64,000 nucleotides of DNA from JAXLYE01 sp046351595 (GTDB lineage Bacteria; Myxococcota_A; Polyangia; Palsa-1104; JAEUJZ01). Below are positions 1 to 8,253 of this stretch, in pieces. A program made the position numbers and the translations under genes. The stretch spans positions 992,001 through 1,056,000 of the forward strand of contig JAXLYE010000003.1 in NCBI GenBank assembly GCA_046351595.1, given 5' to 3'. Under the pieces are notes generated by a model. That model did no database searches and had not been told where the DNA came from. It saw nothing but the letters and a program-made list of their open reading frames with translations. Each line of letters begins with the position of its first letter. The first letter of the stretch is position 1.

Positions 1-29
1 CCACCCTCTTGATGCATGGGGAGCGTTCA

Positions 30-292
30 ATGGCCATCCTTTTCTCCGATGAACCCGTCGAGGCCGTCGACTCGCTGATCGCGCTCTCGGACGGCAGGCT
101 CGCGCGGCTCGACGGCATTCCCGCCCTCAAGATCGTCGTCCGCGCCTACTGGGATCGCGCGAGGGTTGCCGTCATCTCGGGCGGCTCCGGGCACACGCCA
201 GCCCACCGGCTTCGTCGGCGAGGGGATACTCACCGCGGCGGTCTGCGGCTAGATCTTTGCATCGCCCAGCGTCGACGCTTTCGGCGGAGCGA
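30..292 (+). pseudogene. dhaK: Broken dihydroxyacetone kinase (DhaK) N-terminal fragment
   Basis: Reading from the ATG at 30 (GGGAG upstream), the translation matches the N-terminus of DhaK, the dihydroxyacetone-binding kinase subunit: a VEAVD segment, LDGIPALKIVVRA, and the VISGGSGH glycine-rich motif. After GHTPAH the frame breaks near 205. The next frame carries on with GFVGEGILTAAVCG, then a TAG stop at 250-252, then IFASPSVDAF. So there is about a 2-nt deletion plus a nonsense codon, and the homology stops near 290 where the convergent ATPase gene ends. The remaining roughly 80% of DhaK is missing. It is a relic and not expected to be functional. Confidence 0.75.
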
Positions 293-302
293 GCACGGTC
301 GT

Positions 303-1394
303 CTACTCCAACGGACCGGTCCCTGGGGCGCGGCCCTCGCACGCAAGTTCCTTCTCCAGCTGCCGTGGAGGGAAGCGTCGGGCCAAGAGCTCGTTTCGCG
401 CGCGCAGGACCAGACGTCCTCCCTGCTCATCTTGTGCGAGCAGGCCCGCGAGCAACAGCTGACCGTGCAGCGGCTCCTGCTCCGATGCATTCACCCGGGC
501 GCCGCCCAGGACGTCGGCGTACAGGGCGATCGCTCGCGCGGCCAGCTCTGGCTCTCTGCGCGTGAAGGCGCGCAGGTCGCCCAGGTGGAGCATGCTGCCC
601 ACCTGCAGCCGCGAGAGCGAAAAAGCAAACGCTATCGGCTTCGGGAGTATTCCGCGCGACAGCGCATCGTGCGCGTGGCTGCAGAACAGCCGTAGGAGCC
701 AGGGCTGCCCCCCCAGCCACCGGTACACGGCCTGGAGCCAGCGGGTGGACGGCGATCCCGCGTGATGCGCCCGAGGCAGAAGCGCGCGGAGTTCAGCGAA
801 GGAGAGGTCGGGCAGCATGAAGCGCTCCGGTGCGCCTCCCGCCAGAGACCATGCTTCGGCACCGCGCAGGCTGGCAGTGCACGCTGCGATCGCAAGCCGC
901 GGCAGACCCTGCCCGGGCGGAGAGCAGGCCAGCTCCCGCAAAGACTGAAAGAGGGTCCGGCGGGCGCTGCCCGGCAGGCTCAGGGCTGCCTCCAGCTCAT
1001 CGAGGAAGAGAGCGCAGGGAGCGCCGGCCGGAGGGCAGAGCAGCTCGCGCAAGGCCGCGGTCAGGCCCTGTCTGTCGTCCGCAGCCAGGGCTCGGCCGAG
1101 GTCGGCGGGAGGCTGGTCTGTCTGCGCTGCGATGCTCCTCATCAGATCCGCAGCGAGGTCCGCGAGAGTGCATGGCCCGCCGCCGAGCCCCAAAAAGTCC
1201 ACGCAGACGCACCGCCACCCTTCTGTCCGCAGGGCGGCCGCGGTACGCCGTAGCAGCTCGGTCTTGCCGCTCCGTCGCGGAGCCAGGACCAGGCAGAGCG
1301 CTCCGCGCCTGAGCGCTTGCAGGATCGGGACGTCCATCGGACGAGGCAGGGAGGCCGCCGACTGATCGCGAGCGGCGCTCCGCGAGGTCGTCAC
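303..1394 (-). CDS. AAA-like P-loop ATPase (AAA_35-type)
   Basis: Protein of about 363 aa with an intact Walker A (APRRSGKT near residue 37), a hydrophobic Walker B-like strand (CALFLDELEAAL) and a C-terminal WLGGQPWLLRLF segment. These are the hallmarks of the AAA-like family often joined to sensor or effector modules in multicellular bacteria. It probably binds ATP in the cytoplasm; its partner is unknown. The GTG at 1394 overlaps the stop of the upstream gene (GTGA), suggesting translational coupling; an in-frame GTG at 1403 is the alternative start. The upstream partner has the same fold but a damaged P-loop. The 3' end abuts the dhaK relic. Confidence 0.7.
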   Translation of the reverse strand: MTTSRSAARDQSAASLPRPMDVPILQALRRGALCLVLAPRRSGKTELLRRTAAALRTEGWRCVCVDFLGLGGGPCTLADLAADLMRSIAAQTDQPPADLGRALAADDRQGLTAALRELLCPPAGAPCALFLDELEAALSLPGSARRTLFQSLRELACSPPGQGLPRLAIAACTASLRGAEAWSLAGGAPERFMLPDLSFAELRALLPRAHHAGSPSTRWLQAVYRWLGGQPWLLRLFCSHAHDALSRGILPKPIAFAFSLSRLQVGSMLHLGDLRAFTRREPELAARAIALYADVLGGARVNASEQEPLHGQLLLAGLLAQDEQGGRLVLRARNELLARRFPPRQLEKELACEGRAPGTGPLE

Positions 1395-2737
1395 CCGGGG
1401 CACGAGCTGGGCTCGCTGGCGAGGTTGGCGACGGGTGCGGCCGAGTGCCCGTTACTGGAGAGGATCCTGAATAGCTCTTCGTAGAGCCGGCAGCGGATCC
1501 GATATTCATCCGGGCTCTTCTCGGCAATCACTCCTTTGCGGAACAGAAAGCAATAGTCATCGAGGCGCAGCTGCGGCCGCCGCCCGAGCATGAGATCCGA
1601 GATGGCGGGCAGGAGATCCCTGCGCAGCTCCAGCGCGCGGCGGATGTGCCGGAGCGACTGCTTGAACAGCGCGAGGGTCGATTCCTGGGTCTCCAGGAGC
1701 TGGACCAGCGGCGCGTCACGCTCGTTGGCCTCCTGGAACGCGAGGCGCGCCAGGAAGGGAATCCCGCCAATCCAGTAAGTAAGGCGATCCAGTGACTCGC
1801 GATCGGTAATCCCGAACAGCGCTCCCAGCTCCGCGAGCTGCGGGCGCTCAAACTCCTCCAGATGGATCGGAGGAGCCAGCGCGAAGAACGAGGAGTGGTC
1901 GGAGCGCTCCAGTACGGCGGGCTCCACAGAGATGGTCACCATCAGGCGCAGGCGAGCCCACGGGGCACGGGTCGACGCCTCAGACCAGCTACGAAGGAGG
2001 GCGAAGAATGCGTCGCAGCCGGGGTGACCGAGCAGCGCGTCTGCGTGCTCGATCGCAAGCAGGACACGGTCGCTAACGGACAGCACGTTCTGCTCCATCA
2101 GCCATGAGAGCTTCCCCTTTTCAGTCCCCGGGATCTCCCACAGGGTGCGGGCCCTCTCGGCAAAGTCCTCCCGCTCGCGGAACATGCCGCGCAAAAGCTG
2201 CTCGCCGAAAGCCAGGAGCAGCGGCTTGCCCGCTTCGACGGCATACGGAACCAGGCGAGACATGTTGACCCGGAGCATGCGCCCCTGTCTCGACTGCTCT
2301 GCGACCGCAGCATGCAGCAGGTAGCTCAGGAGTGTGGTCGAGCCAAAGCGCTCGGGCGCCTGTAGCACGACGGGGGCTCCGGCCCGACGCAGCCGGCGCA
2401 GCGCGCGCGCCTCCTCGAAGGCGCGGTGTACATAACCGATTGGATCGTACAGGCCCGTAGTCGGAGCCGGCTGGCGGCTCAGGCCGGGGGCCGCTGGCGG
2501 CGGCTCGGGCTCGGGCTGCAGCAGGTCTTCCGGACCGTCGAGACTGTAGAGCGCAGCGAGGCCGCGCAGCATCTCGAACTGGGAGGCGCGGAGAGGCTCT
2601 CCCGCTGCACCGTTGATCTCTCCCGTCTCGTACTTGCGGTAGGTGCGGATATCCACCTCGAGCTCCTGGGCGACTTCGTGCTGCGTCCAGCCGCGACCCA
2701 GGCGGAGCTGGCGGAGGTACTCGTGTTTGATGCGCAT
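1391..2737 (-). CDS. HTH (XRE-type) protein fused to AAA-like domain with degenerate P-loop
   Basis: 448 aa from the ATG at 2737 (MRIKHEYLRQLRLGRGWTQ). Residues about 1-65 form an XRE-type helix-turn-helix (GWTQHEVAQELEV, TYRKYETGEI). A Pro-rich linker leads to an AAA-like domain from about residue 105. Its Walker A position reads APERFGSTT, so the usual GKT/GKS lysine is replaced by serine. A C-terminal YWIGGIPFLARL motif matches the same family as the downstream ATPase. It is probably a DNA-binding partner or regulator of that ATPase, possibly unable to hydrolyse ATP. A longer reading frame upstream exists, but the HTH begins at this ATG. It is divergent from the lipoprotein gene at 2936. 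Confidence 0.7.
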   Translation of the reverse strand: MRIKHEYLRQLRLGRGWTQHEVAQELEVDIRTYRKYETGEINGAAGEPLRASQFEMLRGLAALYSLDGPEDLLQPEPEPPPAAPGLSRQPAPTTGLYDPIGYVHRAFEEARALRRLRRAGAPVVLQAPERFGSTTLLSYLLHAAVAEQSRQGRMLRVNMSRLVPYAVEAGKPLLLAFGEQLLRGMFREREDFAERARTLWEIPGTEKGKLSWLMEQNVLSVSDRVLLAIEHADALLGHPGCDAFFALLRSWSEASTRAPWARLRLMVTISVEPAVLERSDHSSFFALAPPIHLEEFERPQLAELGALFGITDRESLDRLTYWIGGIPFLARLAFQEANERDAPLVQLLETQESTLALFKQSLRHIRRALELRRDLLPAISDLMLGRRPQLRLDDYCFLFRKGVIAEKSPDEYRIRCRLYEELFRILSSNGHSAAPVANLASEPSSCPG

Positions 2738-2935
2738 CGATCTCGCACCAGGATGAAAGAAGCGTGCCAGCACTGAACCGGGTACCGCGCGCCGGAGAGC
2801 GGATGGAAGCGGATGAAAGCGGGCGCGGGGCGCAGGCCGCTTTGGCCCGGTTGCGCCCTCGTGGGAAAAGGCGGCTCCGCCAAGGATGGAGCTGCAACCA
2901 ACGCGCTTCGGCGCGAGGACCACGGAGGGTTCATC

Positions 2936-4474
2936 ATGGCACGATCTGCAGCATACCGCGCTGCATGTGTGGGGACAGCCGCCTTGGGACTGATGCTCTT
3001 CGGATGTGGCACACCCGAAGAGACCGGGGATGTGTTCTCGCAGCAGCAGAACGAGATCATCAAGACCTGCCCCCTGGACAAGGCGACCGGGAAGGCAGCA
3101 AAAGACAACATCGCTTTTGATAGTGAGCTGTTCATCAACAGCGCGCTTGTCGTCACCGATCCGTGCCGCTCGCGCTGGCACAAGACGCCGCCCGCGGGCT
3201 GCGATGCCGGCGCCAACGGCCACTGGTCGTTCCGGTACCTGATGCAGCAGATCGCCGGCGAGAACGGCAAGACGGAAAAGGGTCTTACCGATTTTGTCAT
3301 GTACTGGCTGAGCAGCTACTGGAAGCAGCCGGTCGTGAACGGCTATACGCTGTCGAAGCGGACGGAGATCCAGAAGGTGGTCAGCAGCTGGCGTGAGGCC
3401 AGCGGCTGCACCCGCAACCCGGATGACACGAGCTGCACCCTCGACTTCGAGCAGGCCCCCTTCGTGCTGCTCAGCGTCGTCAACCGGTCAGACCTCCATA
3501 CGCAGGGGACGGGAGGCTACGGGGGCGACGGGCCGGTAGCCGGTGAGCTGCGCTTCATCTTCGCCTTGGCCGGGTTCTCACCGGCGCCGCTGCGGACGCC
3601 ACCGCTGGAGGTAGACCGGTCCAAGCGTGAAGAAGGAGAGATCATCGCTGAGTTTGGGATTCCTACGGACAGAGACGATGCCGTGGGCTGGGCCCGGCGC
3701 TTCCACGCGCTTACCCCGATGGGTCTGGGCAGCGCGGCGTACCGCGACGCGCTCCAGAAGCTCACAGACGACGTCCTGGCCACCGGTCCGCAGCTGCGGA
3801 CGCCGCGCGCCAACGGCAGCACCCTGCGGCGGCTCCGAACCGGGGAGCACGTCGGCATGGTCTCCGAAATGGAGTTCCGGGAGTTCGCGCTGGACTGCCC
3901 CCCTGCGGATGCGGCGTGCCTCGCGCTGCGCAATACGATGCGGCTGCAGCCGATCGCGCCCACCCAGCAGCCGCATGAAAAGTATAATGGTGTGGCGGCC
4001 ATGCCTGCGGTGCTCCAGGACTATCTGACCAAGAGCTATCAGCAGATCCTGACCGAGCAGCACACCGTCCCGGCCACCTACCGCTTCGGCGGCAAGACCG
4101 AGAACTTCCAGGCTGGTGCCGGCGTGAGCGAGTACGGCGTCAACTCCATCCTGTGGAATGCAGGCGCGCTCCCCGCGATCCCAACGGTGCAAGAGCGAGC
4201 CGATACGCGCCGGCTGTTCGCCCTGTCCACCTGCACGGGCTGCCACCTGCGCGAAACCAAGCCGGCCGACATGATGGCCGGCACGCTCGACGGGTTCTTC
4301 GTGAAGCCCAGCGGCAAGCTCGCGCCGTTCCTCCTGAACCGGATTTCGGTCTCGGATCCGATGACCTTCAAGACGGTCGACTACGACGAGCCGCTGCGCC
4401 GGCAGTGCGAGATGCAGAGCATTCTAAACGGCCAGACCAACAGCTTGAGCAACCCCTCCGGGCGTCCCCACTGA
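2936..4474 (+). CDS. Exported lipoprotein with CxxCH motif
   Basis: 512 aa. The ATG at 2936 has GGAGG nine bases upstream and opens a lipoprotein signal peptide (lipobox LMLFGC). The mature protein is rich in polar loops. A single C-T-G-C-H sequence at residues 433-437 (STCTGCHLRE) looks like a covalent heme c attachment site or a metal site. No second heme motif is seen and I do not recognise the rest. Similar long lipoproteins with one late CxGCH motif are common in Myxococcota. The next gene starts 24 nt downstream, so they are probably co-transcribed. Cytochrome function is an inference from the motif only. Confidence 0.75.
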   Translation: MARSAAYRAACVGTAALGLMLFGCGTPEETGDVFSQQQNEIIKTCPLDKATGKAAKDNIAFDSELFINSALVVTDPCRSRWHKTPPAGCDAGANGHWSFRYLMQQIAGENGKTEKGLTDFVMYWLSSYWKQPVVNGYTLSKRTEIQKVVSSWREASGCTRNPDDTSCTLDFEQAPFVLLSVVNRSDLHTQGTGGYGGDGPVAGELRFIFALAGFSPAPLRTPPLEVDRSKREEGEIIAEFGIPTDRDDAVGWARRFHALTPMGLGSAAYRDALQKLTDDVLATGPQLRTPRANGSTLRRLRTGEHVGMVSEMEFREFALDCPPADAACLALRNTMRLQPIAPTQQPHEKYNGVAAMPAVLQDYLTKSYQQILTEQHTVPATYRFGGKTENFQAGAGVSEYGVNSILWNAGALPAIPTVQERADTRRLFALSTCTGCHLRETKPADMMAGTLDGFFVKPSGKLAPFLLNRISVSDPMTFKTVDYDEPLRRQCEMQSILNGQTNSLSNPSGRPH

Positions 4475-4498
4475 GAGCCTGAGGCAGAGGAGAGGACC

Positions 4499-6094
4499 AT
4501 GAAGATCTTGAAAGCACTTCTATCGATGCTCACCCAGGTCTCGGAGTCGGTCGTCCGTCGGCTCCCGTTCCTACGCTCGCTGTGGCCGCTCTGGGTCGTG
4601 GGGCTGGCGCAGCTGGCGGCCTGCAACCCCGGTGTGATAGGCGATTCAGGAACCGGTGAGACCCTCGTCACGATCTATGCCCAGGACGTGCAGAACAGTG
4701 ACCGGATCGGCATGTTCTGGGTCACGGCCAAGATCGCCGGCAAGCGTACGGCGTTCCTCGCGCAGCAGCCTGATGCCGCCATTCCTTTCGTGGTCGACAA
4801 AGGACTGACCGGTACGCTCGAAGTCGATCTCTCCGCGCTGCGGGAGGACGGCTGCCTGTACAGGCGCGGACAAGGGACGATCGAGATCCCGGGTCCTGGG
4901 AGCTATAGGCTGGGCATCCCGGTCAAGCAGACGACGAACCGGTCCTGCCTCTGCCGGGTGACCGTGAACGGCGGCGGGCTCGTCCGCTCCCCGTCGCTGG
5001 TGGACGACTGCACGAAGGGCAAGGTCTGCTCTGTCTTCTTTCCCGACGGAGGCAAGACGGAGCTGGCCGCCGACAGCACGGATCCGGAGTGGAGCTTCGC
5101 GAGCTGGAGCAGCTGCCAGGCCGAGTCGGGGAGCCGCTGCACGGTGGATCTGACCCAGCCCATCAGCATCACTGCAAACTTCAAGCGCCGGGACTGCTCT
5201 GCCGACTCGTGGTGCGTGCTGTCGACGGCCGCGCTGAGCCAGGACCTGCACGCCATTGCCGGAGACGGCACGGGCAAGGTCTGGGCCGCCGGCAAGGACC
5301 AGACCGTGCTGCGCATCGCCGACGGCGGCATTACCCAGGTGAAGGTCGATCCCGCGGTGACGGTTCAGGACCTGCTGGCGCTCTCGGTCGACGCGTCCGG
5401 GCAGCGCATCCTGACCGGCGGGACCAGCTCGACGATCCTTTACTACGACAGCACCAAGGGCCAGATGATGCGACGCGGGACGTCGCCGAGCGGCGCAATC
5501 CGGAGCCTCATCGAGCTCAGCCCGACGAAGCTCTTGGCGGCAGACAACTTCGGCAACGTCGATGAGTCGGACAGTGCCGGCGCCAGCTGGCCTTCTGGGA
5601 CCGTGTCCGTGACCGCAAACAACTCGCTCCACGCCAGCTGGGTCGATCGCGACGGGGTCCCGTATCTGGTCGGAGAGGCCACCAAGGTCATGAAGCGGCC
5701 GGTCGGAATGGGCTGGACCGCGCTCGGATCTCCGCTCGGCGTCCCCCTGAACGGGATCAGCGGCAGCCAGAGCGGAGGCCCCATCTGGGTCGCCGGCAAC
5801 GCAAACTTACTGGCGCAGTGGACGGGCGCGGCGTGGAGCAAGGAGGCGGTCCCGGGCGCCTCGACCAACCTGAACGGAGTGTGGTCCGATCCGACGGGCA
5901 GCGAGGTCTGGGCCGTGGGCGACGGCCTGAAGGTGGTGCGCTGGCAGTCCGTCAGCCGCCTGGTGACCACGGTCCCGACGGACACGCTGGCCAAGAGCTG
6001 CAACGGCTGCAAGCTGACCGGAGTCTGGGGGAGCGGAAAGAAGGTCTGGGTAATCGGCGAGAAGGGACTGGTGGCGTACTACCAGCTGCCCTGA
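4499..6094 (+). CDS. Lipoprotein with bacterial Ig/repeat domain and beta-propeller-like repeats
   Basis: 531 aa, start ATG 4499 with AGAGGAG upstream. The long N-terminus carries a membrane segment ending in a lipobox (LAQLAAC near residue 42). Residues about 150-235 resemble the InlB/Flg_new repeat type (TVNGGG, FASWSSC, ITANF). From about residue 245 to the end there are recurring WAAG, WVAGN, WAVGDG, WGSG, WVIGEKG motifs, suggesting a beta-propeller of the Kelch/photosystem-stability type. It is probably an outer-membrane or surface lipoprotein; its ligand is unknown. It follows the CxxCH lipoprotein by 24 nt and overlaps the convergent TPR gene by 16 bp. Confidence 0.75.
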   Translation: MKILKALLSMLTQVSESVVRRLPFLRSLWPLWVVGLAQLAACNPGVIGDSGTGETLVTIYAQDVQNSDRIGMFWVTAKIAGKRTAFLAQQPDAAIPFVVDKGLTGTLEVDLSALREDGCLYRRGQGTIEIPGPGSYRLGIPVKQTTNRSCLCRVTVNGGGLVRSPSLVDDCTKGKVCSVFFPDGGKTELAADSTDPEWSFASWSSCQAESGSRCTVDLTQPISITANFKRRDCSADSWCVLSTAALSQDLHAIAGDGTGKVWAAGKDQTVLRIADGGITQVKVDPAVTVQDLLALSVDASGQRILTGGTSSTILYYDSTKGQMMRRGTSPSGAIRSLIELSPTKLLAADNFGNVDESDSAGASWPSGTVSVTANNSLHASWVDRDGVPYLVGEATKVMKRPVGMGWTALGSPLGVPLNGISGSQSGGPIWVAGNANLLAQWTGAAWSKEAVPGASTNLNGVWSDPTGSEVWAVGDGLKVVRWQSVSRLVTTVPTDTLAKSCNGCKLTGVWGSGKKVWVIGEKGLVAYYQLP

Positions 6095-6645
6095 AGGAAC
6101 AGCCCGGGCTGGGTGCTGGCCGGCACCCACTTCGGCGTGTACGGCATCACAGAGTTGGGATCCGGAGGGGGAGTCTGGCTCTGCACCACCCCCACCGCGA
6201 TCCCCGCCGCGGCCCCCGCTGCGGCGGTCCCGATCAGCGTCCAGAACCACCACTTCTTGTAGACCGGCGCCGCCTCCTTCCCAAGCCGGTTCACACCCAG
6301 CTCCGCCTCCAGCTTCGCCACGATCTGCTGGGTCTCGATCCGGACCGAGTCCTTGATGTTCGGGTCGGTCCGCAGATAGAGCTCGAACTTCTCCAGCGCC
6401 TCACGCTTGTGCCCGAGCTGGAGGTGGCACTTGGCGATGTTCTGCAAGAGCTGCGTGTACTGCTCGATCCGGTAAGCGGCCTGAAAGCTGGTGAGCGCCT
6501 CGCTGTAGCGCCCCTGCGAATAGAGGCTGTAGCCCTGATCGATCAGTGCGTCCAGCTGCGAAACCGCAGCCGGCTCGGCCTGGGCCCGGACCGCGAGGGG
6601 CGATGAAAGAAGCAGAGCCGCGACGAGGAGCGCTGTTCGTTTCAT
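6079..6645 (-). CDS. TPR protein with signal peptide and C-terminal membrane helix
   Basis: 188 aa from the ATG at 6645. The N-terminal signal peptide ends near AVRAQA. Residues about 30-105 form two or three TPR-like helices (YSLYSQGRYSEALTSFQAAY; NIAKCHLQLGHKREALEKF). A hydrophobic segment at about residues 119-140 (WWFWTLIGTAAAGAAAGIAV) precedes a short Pro-rich tail. It is probably periplasmic and membrane-tethered, mediating protein contacts. It is the last gene of the long minus-strand kinase run, 40 nt after a kinase. A GTG at 6663 would add six residues before the signal peptide. Neither start has a strong ribosome site. Confidence 0.75.
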   Translation of the reverse strand: MKRTALLVAALLLSSPLAVRAQAEPAAVSQLDALIDQGYSLYSQGRYSEALTSFQAAYRIEQYTQLLQNIAKCHLQLGHKREALEKFELYLRTDPNIKDSVRIETQQIVAKLEAELGVNRLGKEAAPVYKKWWFWTLIGTAAAGAAAGIAVGVVQSQTPPPDPNSVMPYTPKWVPASTQPGLFLQGSW

Positions 6646-6685
6646 GGTACTAGTATAGGGCACCTGAACGGGACTGTTCTGGCAA

Positions 6686-8164
6686 TTATAGAGCCCTCAA
6701 CTTTTCCTTGGGGCTCGGGGAGGTGGGCCGGATGGGCACCGGGTCCGCAGGCCTGGGCGCCGGCTCCGGCGGCTTGGGCTCGGTCTTGGGCGCTGGGGCG
6801 GGCTTGCGCGGCGCCTTGACGCCCGCGGATCCCTTGGAAGTCACTCCCTTGTCCGCCTTCCTGGGCGCCGGCGCGTCCGCGACCAGCAGAGCGTCACGGG
6901 TCACGTCTTCGTTGAGAGGCAGCGTGATCTCCAGCGGCTGATGCCCCGCCAGGCGGAGCCGCAGGACTACAGTGCCTGGTGCCGCGATGCGCTCGCTGAC
7001 AAAGGGAGTGTTCCCCAGCTCTGCATCGTCCTCGACGCGCACGACGGTGGCGCCCGGCGGGGTCGAGTTGATGGTCCAGCGGACCTTGCGCGGCGGCGCC
7101 GGCGCCGGGGCTGGCGGCGGCTCGGGGCTCGGCCGGGGGCTCACCGCGCGGCTCAGCACGAACGCCAGGGTCGCGCAGCCCAGGACAGCCGCGGGCGCGG
7201 CCCAGCGCATCGGTCCGGATGCCCAGCGCGAAGGCAGCGCACCCGCGGCCGGCGGGGTGATGCGCAGCGTCTTGGCCTCGCGCGCGAAGCGCAGCGCCGC
7301 GGCCTGCGCCTGGCTCATCGGCCGGCTCTCGGCGATCAGCGCCAGGATCTCGGCGGCGATGGCCATGCTCGGCCGCTGCTCCGGTTTCTTGGCCAGCATC
7401 GCGTGCACCAGCAGCGCCAGCTCAGCAGGGACGTCCGCCGCCGTGTCGCGCAGCGGCGCCGGCTCGGCAAACAGGTGCCTCCCCATGATCTGGGAGTCCA
7501 GCTCGCCGACAAAAGGCGGGCGCCCGGCGACCAGCTCGTAGAGCAGGACCCCGAGCGCGTAGACATCTGTCTTGTCGCTGATCGTCCCCTCGCCACCGAT
7601 CTGCTCTGGAGACATGTAGGTCGGGGTACCGAATACGGAGCCGGTCCGCGTGCGGATCTCGGTCTGCGCCTGGGTCAACGTCGAAACCTTGGCGATTCCG
7701 AAGTCGAGGACCTTGACCCGCGGCTCGCCCTCACGGCCGTCGAGGAGCATGATATTCTCGGGCTTCAGATCGCGGTGGATGATCTTCTTTTCGTGCACGA
7801 CTGCCAGCGTCGCGGCCACCTGCTGCGCCACCCGCAGCAGCTGCGCGCGGGGCAGGCGCCCGCTGGCAAGCGTCCGCCGCAGCGACTCTCCTTCGATGAA
7901 CTCCATGGCGATGTACGCGCCCCCCCGGGGCAGGGGACCGACGCGGTAGACCTCGCAGACGCCAAGGTGGCTAACGAGCTTGATGGCGCGCGCCTCATTG
8001 ATGAAACGCGCCAGCATCTCGCCGTCGCTGGCTAGCTCTTCGCGGAGGGTCTTGAGCGCGACGCGGCGTCCGGTCGAGAGCTCGCGCGCTTCATAGACCT
8101 GACCCATCCCGCCCTCTCCGATGAGACGGACGATCTCAAAACCATCTATGGTGCTCCCGAGCAT
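6686..8164 (-). CDS. Ser/Thr protein kinase with membrane helix and PEGA domain
   Basis: 492 aa. The kinase domain at residues 9-275 has all key residues: glycine loop GEGGMGQV (16-23), ATP-binding K38, HRDLKPEN near residue 135, DFG, and GTPTYMSPEQ. A transmembrane helix follows (about residues 318-338, WAAPAAVLGCATLAFVL), then a PEGA-type beta domain (INSTPPGATV; GHQPLEITLPL) and a Lys/Pro-rich tail. The likely topology is a cytoplasmic kinase with an exported PEGA domain that senses or binds envelope components. It is expected to be catalytically active. It is the tenth gene of the kinase operon, 89 nt after the previous kinase. Confidence 0.9.
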   Translation of the reverse strand: MLGSTIDGFEIVRLIGEGGMGQVYEARELSTGRRVALKTLREELASDGEMLARFINEARAIKLVSHLGVCEVYRVGPLPRGGAYIAMEFIEGESLRRTLASGRLPRAQLLRVAQQVAATLAVVHEKKIIHRDLKPENIMLLDGREGEPRVKVLDFGIAKVSTLTQAQTEIRTRTGSVFGTPTYMSPEQIGGEGTISDKTDVYALGVLLYELVAGRPPFVGELDSQIMGRHLFAEPAPLRDTAADVPAELALLVHAMLAKKPEQRPSMAIAAEILALIAESRPMSQAQAAALRFAREAKTLRITPPAAGALPSRWASGPMRWAAPAAVLGCATLAFVLSRAVSPRPSPEPPPAPAPAPPRKVRWTINSTPPGATVVRVEDDAELGNTPFVSERIAAPGTVVLRLRLAGHQPLEITLPLNEDVTRDALLVADAPAPRKADKGVTSKGSAGVKAPRKPAPAPKTEPKPPEPAPRPADPVPIRPTSPSPKEKLRAL

Positions 8165-8253
8165 CGCGTGTTGAGTTCCGCTCCTCCAACCATATCACCT
8201 GCCGCGTCCCGTTGGATCGAGCGTGTGCGACTGGAGAGGCAGCTCTGCGGGGC

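Noticed and set aside
250..252. TAG in the DhaK frame as a recoded codon
   Set aside because: The gene also has a frameshift 45 nt earlier and is truncated, so decay explains it better.
2937..2950. TGGCACGATCTGCA as a sigma-54 promoter
   Set aside because: GG and GC are 8 nt apart instead of 10, and it lies inside the coding start of the lipoprotein.
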